NCBI GenBank assembly: GCA_030042815.1 | Contig: JASHYY010000168.1 | Coordinates: 1-5,897 of the forward strand | Direction of reading: 5' to 3' | From: Thermoplasmata archaeon | GTDB lineage: Archaea; Thermoplasmatota; Thermoplasmata; Lutacidiplasmatales; UBA184 | DNA length: 5,897 nt | Shown: in pieces, positions 1 to 4,948 of the stretch | Layout of the letters: every line of letters begins with the position of its first letter | Numbering within the stretch: the first letter of the stretch is position 1 | Program-made: the position numbers and the translations under genes | The notes under the pieces: model-generated | Told to the model about the DNA's origin: nothing | The model's input: the letters and a program-made list of their open reading frames with translations, nothing else | Databases searched by the model: none

Positions 1-1476
1 TTCACGCGAGGCATCCACCCGACGATGTACCGGGGCCGGGTCTGGTCGATGCGGATGTTCTCGGGATTCGGCTCACCGGAGGACACGAACCGACGGTTCC
101 GATATCTTCTCGGCCACGGGGAGAGCGGGCTCTCGATTGCGTTCGACGACCCGACGCTCTACGGCCTCGACGCGGACGACCCGGAGTCCGCCGGGGAGGT
201 CGGAAAGTGCGGGGTCAATGTGAGCTCGCTCGACGACATGCGCCGCCTGCTCGCCGGCATTCCCCTCGACCGCGTCACGACCAGCATGACCATCAACGCC
301 CCGGCGAACATCGTCTGGGGGATGTACCTCCTGACGGGGCAGGCGCACCGGGTCCCGATGGCGGAGCTCGGTGGCACGACCCAGAACGACATCCTGAAGG
401 AGTACATCGCCCAGAAGGAGTTCCTCTACCCCCCGCGCCCGGCGCTCCGGCTCGTGACGGACACCATCGAGTTCGCCCTGCGGTCGACCCCGCGCTGGAA
501 CCCGGTGTCGATCTCGGGCTATCATATCCGGGAGGCGGGGTCGACCGCGGTACAAGAGCTCGCGTTCACGCTCGCCGACGGGAGGACCTACGTCGCCGAG
601 GCGGTCGCGCGAGGGCTCGACCCCGACGACTTCGGCCCCCGCCTCTCGTTCTTCTTCAACTCGCACAACGACTTCTTCGAGGAGGTCGCGAAGTTCCGCG
701 CCGCCCGGCGCCTCTGGGAGCGCGTGATGCGCGAGGAGTTCGGGGCGAAGAAGGCGCGCTCCCGCTGGCTCCGGTTCCACACCCAGACCGCCGGCTGCTC
801 GTGCACCGCCCAGCAGCCCGAGCTCAACGTCGTCCGGACGACGGTGCAGGCGCTCGCCGCCGTGCTCGGCGGGACGCAGTCGCTCCACACGAACTCGTAC
901 GACGAGGCGATCCAGCTGCCGAGCGAGGACGCGGTGCGGATCGCGCTCCGCACCCAGCAGATCCTGGCCCACGAATCGGGCGTCTCCGACGCGGTCGACC
1001 CGTTCGCCGGGAGCTATTACGTCGAATGGCTCACCGACACGATGGAGGAGGCGGCGACCCGCTACTTCGAGCGGATCGACGAGCTCGGCGGGGTCGTCGC
1101 GGCGATCGAGCGGGGGTTCTTCCAGCGCGAGATCCAGGAGGCGTCGTTCCGCTACCAGCGCGCGGTCGAGTCGGGCGCCGAGAAGGTCGTCGGCGTCAAC
1201 GCCTACGCCCTCGACGCCCCCGTCCGGGTCCCCCGGCTGAAGATCTCGGAGAAGGCGCGGCGAACCCAGTCCCGGCGCCTGCGGGAGCTCCGGGACCGGC
1301 GCGACCCGCGGCGCCACGCCGCGGCGCTCGACCGGCTGAGGCGGGTCGCGGAGACGGAGCGGGGCAACACGATGCCGGCGGTCCTCGACGCCCTGCGCGC
1401 CCGTGCGACGCTCGGGGAGGTCGTCCACGCCTTCCAGTCCGTCTACGGGTCGTACCGGGAGCGCTCGACCTACTGA
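1..1476 (+). CDS. B12-dependent acyl-CoA mutase, large (catalytic) subunit, methylmalonyl/isobutyryl-CoA mutase family; 5' end missing
   Basis: The frame is open from base 1, eight codons before the first ATG (25), and begins inside the conserved FTRGIHPTMY segment, so the gene starts upstream of the window; about 69 residues are missing relative to P. shermanii MutB (numbering recalled). The 491 residues present form the substrate-binding TIM barrel. Conserved residues, numbered from base 1, are R13, R18, S45 (MutB S114), Q128 (Q197), H175 (H244) in SISGYH, Q262 (Q330), N298 (N366) and E302 (E370). The protein ends shortly after the barrel (TLGEVVHAFQSVYG) with no cobalamin-binding DxHxxG domain, so it should work with a separate small subunit, as in archaeal split mutases and IcmA/IcmB. 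Family enzymes isomerise acyl-CoA carbon skeletons through an adenosylcobalamin radical in the cytoplasm. Family membership is secure. The substrate is not: positions 20 and 138 are Phe and Gln, the isobutyryl-CoA mutase pattern, where methylmalonyl-CoA mutases have Tyr and Arg. Hence no symbol is assigned. Confidence 0.93.
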   Translation, partial: FTRGIHPTMYRGRVWSMRMFSGFGSPEDTNRRFRYLLGHGESGLSIAFDDPTLYGLDADDPESAGEVGKCGVNVSSLDDMRRLLAGIPLDRVTTSMTINAPANIVWGMYLLTGQAHRVPMAELGGTTQNDILKEYIAQKEFLYPPRPALRLVTDTIEFALRSTPRWNPVSISGYHIREAGSTAVQELAFTLADGRTYVAEAVARGLDPDDFGPRLSFFFNSHNDFFEEVAKFRAARRLWERVMREEFGAKKARSRWLRFHTQTAGCSCTAQQPELNVVRTTVQALAAVLGGTQSLHTNSYDEAIQLPSEDAVRIALRTQQILAHESGVSDAVDPFAGSYYVEWLTDTMEEAATRYFERIDELGGVVAAIERGFFQREIQEASFRYQRAVESGAEKVVGVNAYALDAPVRVPRLKISEKARRTQSRRLRELRDRRDPRRHAAALDRLRRVAETERGNTMPAVLDALRARATLGEVVHAFQSVYGSYRERSTY

Positions 1477-1499
1477 GTCGGCCCGGCCCGCCGGCGACG

Positions 1500-1505
1500 C
1501 TTAAG
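1500..1505 (+). promoter_or_regulatory. possible archaeal TATA-like box for folC-nth
   Basis: CTTAAG is the only A/T-rich hexamer in the 59-bp gap between the mutase stop and the folC GTG. Its centre lies about 33 nt before the GTG. An archaeal TATA box sits about 26-27 nt before the transcription start, so the predicted leader would be only around 5-8 nt, in keeping with the absence of a Shine-Dalgarno sequence. The box is short and weak, and read-through from the mutase gene is an alternative. Confidence 0.35.
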
Positions 1506-1535
1506 CCCCTCGGACCTTCGGACCCGAACGCACCC

Positions 1536-2954
1536 GTGGGGGCCGACGAGTACCGCGCGACGCTGGACCGACTCTACCGGCGCCGCCGTTTCGGCATGCG
1601 CCCGGGCCTCGAGGTGGTCCGAGGGCTCCTCGACGCGCTCGGCCAGCCCGAGCGCTCGTTCCCCGCCGTGCACGTCACCGGCAGCAAGGGAAAGGGGTCG
1701 GTCGCTGCGATGACCCAGGCGGTCCTGTCCGCGCACGGTCTGCGCACCGGCCTGTTCACCTCGCCCCACCTCGCGAGCTACCGCGAGCGATTCCGCGTCG
1801 ACGGGCGGACGATCCCCCGCGAGGCGGTCGTCGACGGCGTGGTCCGCCTCGACGCGCTCGCCGAACGTCTCGAACGCGAGGGTCGGATCGAGCGCCCCCC
1901 CACCTTCTTCGAGCTGACGACCGCGCTCGCGTTCGACTGGTTCCGCCGCGAGCGCGTCGGCGCGGCCGTGGTGGAGGTCGGCATCGGCGGCCGGCTCGAC
2001 GCGACCAACGTCCTCGACTCCCGGGTCGGGGTGATCACCACGATCGAGCTCGAGCACACCGACGTCCTCGGCCCGACCGTCGCGGCGATCGCGCGCGAGA
2101 AGTCGGGGATCCTCCACCCGGGGATGGTGGGCGTGGTCGGGGACCTCGTCCCCGAGGCCGAGCGGGTGGTCGAGGCGGAGGCGGCCCGGCACGGGGTGCC
2201 GCTCTGGCACCTCGGCACCGAGGTCCGCGTCTCGGACCGGAGCCTTGCGGAAGACGGTCAGCGCTTCTCGGTCCGGGTCCCCGGACGGAGCTTTTCCGAA
2301 GTCGAGGTCCCGCTCCACGGCCGCTTCCAGGCGACCAACGCGGCCCTCGCGCTCGCGGCCTCGTTGCGGTTCGCCGAGTCGGTCGGCCTCCCCTTCGACG
2401 AGGCGAAGGCCCGCGCGGCGCTCGCGCGGGTCCGCTGGCCGGGGCGGCTCGAGCGGGTCTCGAGACGTCCGGAGACGTACTACGACGTCGCGCACACTCC
2501 CGAGAGCGCCCGGGAGGTCGCGGTGAGCCTCGGGGAGCTCCTGCCGCTCGCCGACCCGCGGGAGTGCGCGGTCGTCTTCGGTTCCCTCGAGGGAAAGGAC
2601 GTCCCGAAGATCCTCGACGCCTTCGCCCCGCTCGCGCGCACGCTCGTGCTCGTCCCCGTCCGCTCTCACCGCGGGATGTCGACCGCGGCGCTGCGGGTCG
2701 CCGCGCTCGGAAGATTTCCCCGGATCGTGGTCGCGGCCTCGGCGGCCGACGGGCTCCGCCTCGCCCGGGCGGCGACCGGCCCGGACGGATTCACGCTGGT
2801 CGCCGGGAGCGACTACCTGGTCGGGGAGCTCCTGCGCGGCGCCGACCACGACGAACCGGACCTCTCCGACCCCGGGCTCGGCGCGCCGCCGAACGTCGAG
2901 GCCGGGGACGAGGGCCGCCCGGGCGCGCCGGCCCGGACGCGGGCGCGGCGATGA
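1536..2954 (+). CDS. folC: FolC-type folylpolyglutamate synthase / dihydrofolate synthase
   Basis: This 472-residue protein belongs to the Mur-ligase-like FolC family, which uses ATP to add glutamate to dihydropteroate and/or reduced folates. Visible motifs are the P-loop TGSKGKGSV (48-56), LFTSPHL (73-79), FFELTTALAF (124-133), VVEVGIGGRLDATNV (145-159), an EHTDVLG segment (172-179), REKSGIL (187-193) with the lysine expected to be carboxylated or to bind Mg2+ in this superfamily, WPGRLE at the hinge (301-306), and a C-terminal domain with DVAHTP (317-322) and FGSLEGKD (348-355). E. coli FolC has DVAHNP at the hinge; here Asn is Thr, as in MurE. Start: GTG at 1536 is the only plausible initiator near the N-terminus; the frame stays open far upstream only because it shadows the mutase gene. 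No Shine-Dalgarno is visible. About 36 residues after YLVGELL are a low-complexity Asp/Pro/Gly/Arg tail beyond the usual family end. The stop overlaps the nth ATG. Whether it is mono- or bifunctional cannot be judged from sequence. Confidence 0.9.
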   Translation: MGADEYRATLDRLYRRRRFGMRPGLEVVRGLLDALGQPERSFPAVHVTGSKGKGSVAAMTQAVLSAHGLRTGLFTSPHLASYRERFRVDGRTIPREAVVDGVVRLDALAERLEREGRIERPPTFFELTTALAFDWFRRERVGAAVVEVGIGGRLDATNVLDSRVGVITTIELEHTDVLGPTVAAIAREKSGILHPGMVGVVGDLVPEAERVVEAEAARHGVPLWHLGTEVRVSDRSLAEDGQRFSVRVPGRSFSEVEVPLHGRFQATNAALALAASLRFAESVGLPFDEAKARAALARVRWPGRLERVSRRPETYYDVAHTPESAREVAVSLGELLPLADPRECAVVFGSLEGKDVPKILDAFAPLARTLVLVPVRSHRGMSTAALRVAALGRFPRIVVAASAADGLRLARAATGPDGFTLVAGSDYLVGELLRGADHDEPDLSDPGLGAPPNVEAGDEGRPGAPARTRARR

Positions 2955-3805
2955 GCGGCGCGGCGCGTTTCGGGGCGGCCGAATGGGAAACGGTGCTCGA
3001 CCGGCTGTCGACGCTCTACCGCACGGGCGACTGGCGCCGTCCGTACCTGCGCGACCACGCCGAGGACCCGTTCCAGGTGATGGTCGGGACGATCCTCTCC
3101 CAGCGGACGAAGGACGCGAACACCGACCGCGCGAGCGCCCTCCTGTTCGCACGGTACCCGGACGCGCCGTCGCTCGCCGCGGCCCGCCCCGCCGCGATCG
3201 AGCCGCTCATCCGGTCGACGGGATTCTATCACGTGAAGGCCCGCATCGTGCGCGACTGCGCGCGCGCCCTGCTCGCCCGGTTCCACGGGGTCGTCCCCCG
3301 TACCTACGAGGAGCTCACGTCGCTCCCCGGCGTCGGTCCCAAGACCGCGAACTGCGTGCTCGTCTTCGGCTACGGGATCCCCGCCATTCCCGTCGATACC
3401 CACGTCCACCGGATCTCGAACCGCCTCGGCGTGGTACGCACGAAGGGCCCCGAAGAGACCGAGGAGGCGCTGCGGACGATCGTCGACCCGAAGTACTGGA
3501 TTCCGCTCAATCCGCTGCTCGTCCAGCACGGGCAGAACCTGTGCCGGCCCCGCGGCCCGCGGTGCGAGCTCTGCCCGATCGCGGAGTTGTGCGCTACCGG
3601 CCGGGCGCGGCGTTCGGGGACGGACCCGCCGCGACCGGAGGATCGGGTTCCCGGCGCCGGGTCGCGGGGAGGGCGGCGATCACCGCGAGCGTCAACGCGA
3701 CCATCGCGGCGAGGGCCCCCCAGGCGAACGAATACGACCGGACCTCCACGAGCCAGCCGAAGAGGAACGAGACGACCGCGCCGCCGGCGAGCTGGATCGA
3801 ATTGA
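2951..3805 (+). CDS. nth: endonuclease III (DNA glycosylase/AP lyase) with unusual C-terminal extension
   Basis: This is a base-excision repair enzyme that removes oxidised pyrimidines and cleaves the abasic site. The 284-residue product shows the HhH-GPD fold: DPFQVMVGTILSQRT (39-53), the helix-hairpin-helix LPGVGPKTA (125-133) with catalytic Lys131, and VDTHVHRISNR (148-158) with catalytic Asp149. The Lys-Asp spacing of 18 matches E. coli K120/D138. The [4Fe-4S] cluster ligands C198-x6-C205-x2-C208-x5-C214 have canonical spacing. The start is the ATG in an ATGA overlap with the folC stop, which implies translational coupling; no Shine-Dalgarno is seen. Family members normally end a few residues after the last cysteine (E. 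coli Nth is 211 aa). Here the frame runs about 65 residues further as Arg/Pro/Gly-rich sequence lying antisense to the 3' end of the transporter gene. The functional part is therefore approximately 2951-3610; the tail may be translated but looks non-functional. Function is highly confident, the native C-terminus is not. Confidence 0.93.
   Translation: MSGAARFGAAEWETVLDRLSTLYRTGDWRRPYLRDHAEDPFQVMVGTILSQRTKDANTDRASALLFARYPDAPSLAAARPAAIEPLIRSTGFYHVKARIVRDCARALLARFHGVVPRTYEELTSLPGVGPKTANCVLVFGYGIPAIPVDTHVHRISNRLGVVRTKGPEETEEALRTIVDPKYWIPLNPLLVQHGQNLCRPRGPRCELCPIAELCATGRARRSGTDPPRPEDRVPGAGSRGGRRSPRASTRPSRRGPPRRTNTTGPPRASRRGTRRPRRRRAGSN
3594..3805. other. tail-to-tail overlap of nth and the MFS transporter gene
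   Basis: The nth frame finds no stop until TGA at 3803-3805, while the convergent transporter gene ends with TAG at 3594-3596 (reverse strand). The overlap is 212 bp. On the minus strand the sequence encodes the last transmembrane segment and short tail of the transporter, so that reading is constrained. The plus-strand reading is Arg/Pro-rich, typical of an antisense frame in GC-rich DNA. No hairpin with a T-run that would act as a terminator for either gene was seen here. Confidence 0.8.
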
Positions 3806-4850
3806 GCAGCCCGATTGCGAGCGGGATCTCGTCGCGCGGCACTTCCGTCCAGAGGTGGGCGAGAACGTACATGACCGCGTAGATCCCGCCGTAGGTGAAC
3901 GAGAAGACGACCCCGATCACGATCGCCCCCGCGAGCCCGACGAACGGCAGGAGGGCGAGGACCCCTCCCCCGACGAGCGTCGCGACCACGAACTGCGTTC
4001 GATGGTTGAGGTGCCGCTCGGCGAACGGACCGGCGACGGGGCCCCCGAACAGGCTCGGGAGGACGTACATGATGCCGACCACCCCGGCAAGGCCGAACGA
4101 CCATCCCTCGACCAGGACCCCGTACGGTACGATGAACTGGCCGGTCGCGAACGACGCGCCCTCGAGGCCGACGAACGCCACCCCGACCACCCACGTCCCA
4201 CGGAACGTGAGGGCCCGCGGCCAGCGCCGACCGGGGGTGCGCACCACCGGCTTCGGGGCTCCGGCCGACCGCGGCACGAGGGCAACTCCGGCGAGCACGA
4301 GGAGCGCGAGGCCGAGCCCGCCGACCGCGAGCGCCCAGCGCCACCCCACCTCGGGAACGAGGAGCGAGCTCCCGATCACGCCGAGCGCGGCCCCCCCGCT
4401 GAACGCCGAGGAGAACGTGCCGACCGGGAGTCCCTGGGCCCCCGGCCGGTACAGGCTCCCGACGAGGCCGATCGCCGGGGAGAAGAAGAGCGCCGCCCCG
4501 ACGCCGGCCCCGAGGCGGAGCCCCACGAGGGCCGGGAACGACGGCGCGAACGCGCTCGCGAGCGAGGTCAGCGCGAGCAGCGCGACCCCGGCGAGCGACA
4601 CCGACCGGGCGCCGTAGCGCCGGGCGAGGAATCCCGCCGGCACCTGAAGGAGGCCGGCCCCGACCAGGAACGCGGCCAGCAAGAGCCCCCAATCGGCCGG
4701 GCCGACCGAGAACGTCGACCCGATCGCCGGGAGTGCCGGGCCGATCGAGAACCAGTTGTAGGCGTACCCGACGCGCAGTGCGATCAGGGCCCCGGTCGCC
4801 CGCCGGACCGTCCGGGTCGGCAGGCCCGCGCCGTCCGTCGTTGCCGCCAC
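3594..4850 (-). CDS. major facilitator superfamily transporter, substrate unknown
   Basis: This 418-residue integral membrane protein has about twelve predicted helices by inspection: roughly 18-42, 53-72, 82-101, 105-131, 145-165, 171-192, then after a basic central loop (193-216) 219-241, 253-274, 286-304, 306-330, 345-369 and 373-394. The MFS motif A appears between helices 2 and 3 as GFLARRYGARS (73-83), with a degenerate counterpart GPVAGPFAERHLNHR (270-284) between helices 8 and 9; an Arg-Trp pair (171-172) opens helix 6, as often seen in the family. MFS proteins are secondary carriers driven by ion or solute gradients. Nothing here identifies the substrate or even import versus export; a metabolite or drug exporter and an organic-anion importer are equally open. 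The start is a GTG; there is no other in-frame initiator before helix 1 and no Shine-Dalgarno. The last ~20 residues are a Pro/Ala-rich tail. It is divergent from alaS and convergent with nth, so it is probably transcribed alone. Confidence 0.88.
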   Translation of the reverse strand: MAATTDGAGLPTRTVRRATGALIALRVGYAYNWFSIGPALPAIGSTFSVGPADWGLLLAAFLVGAGLLQVPAGFLARRYGARSVSLAGVALLALTSLASAFAPSFPALVGLRLGAGVGAALFFSPAIGLVGSLYRPGAQGLPVGTFSSAFSGGAALGVIGSSLLVPEVGWRWALAVGGLGLALLVLAGVALVPRSAGAPKPVVRTPGRRWPRALTFRGTWVVGVAFVGLEGASFATGQFIVPYGVLVEGWSFGLAGVVGIMYVLPSLFGGPVAGPFAERHLNHRTQFVVATLVGGGVLALLPFVGLAGAIVIGVVFSFTYGGIYAVMYVLAHLWTEVPRDEIPLAIGLLNSIQLAGGAVVSFLFGWLVEVRSYSFAWGALAAMVALTLAVIAALPATRRREPDPPVAAGPSPNAAPGR

Positions 4851-4912
4851 CGTCCCGACCGTCCCGGGGGCCGCGGGCGCGTCGCGCCGCGGTTCCGCCC
4901 GGCGGAGCGGCC

Positions 4913-4926
4913 AAACATTTAAACAT
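4913..4926 (+). promoter_or_regulatory. archaeal TATA box (with possible BRE) upstream of alaS
   Basis: A 14-base island with only two C/G bases, centred on TTTAAA (4918-4923), stands out in very GC-rich surroundings. The centre lies about 28 nt before the alaS ATG, so with the standard archaeal TATA-to-start distance of 26-27 nt the transcript would be leaderless or nearly so; no Shine-Dalgarno precedes the ATG. CCAAACA just upstream could serve as a purine-containing BRE. The core hexamer is palindromic and might also serve the divergent transporter gene, which would then have a leader of about 40 nt. Confidence 0.6.
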
Positions 4927-4948
4927 CGGCGGACGTCGGCGCGCGATC

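Noticed and set aside
73..1428. Long minus-strand open frame opposite the mutase gene.
   Set aside because: Composition is repetitive Arg/Glu/Asp/Val with no motif; the plus strand has an unbroken conserved enzyme.
1..1476. Mutase as a 2-hydroxyisobutyryl-CoA mutase.
   Set aside because: That subfamily has Ile at the Y89 position and a characteristic Asp a little further on; here the residues are Phe and Ala (F20, A47 in window numbering), so the Gln alone does not support it.
1477..1498. Imperfect GTCG...CGAC hairpin just after the mutase stop as a terminator.
   Set aside because: Only about four clean base pairs before a mismatch and no following T-run; such pairing is expected by chance in DNA this GC-rich.
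207..1535. The folC frame is open for about 440 codons upstream of the GTG, suggesting a large fusion protein.
   Set aside because: That stretch is the +3 frame of the mutase gene and reads as Arg/Pro/Gly-rich nonsense; folC homology begins just after the GTG at 1536.
2564..2950. Upstream ATG at 2564 as the nth start, adding 129 residues.
   Set aside because: The added segment is an Arg/Pro-rich shadow of folC, and the ATG at 2951 gives a normal Nth N-terminus in a classic ATGA coupling overlap.
1470..3152. Long minus-strand open frame (about 560 codons) opposite folC and the 5' part of nth.
   Set aside because: It is an antisense shadow in GC-rich DNA: Arg/Asp/Glu/Pro-rich with no recognisable domain, lying opposite genes with clear catalytic motifs.
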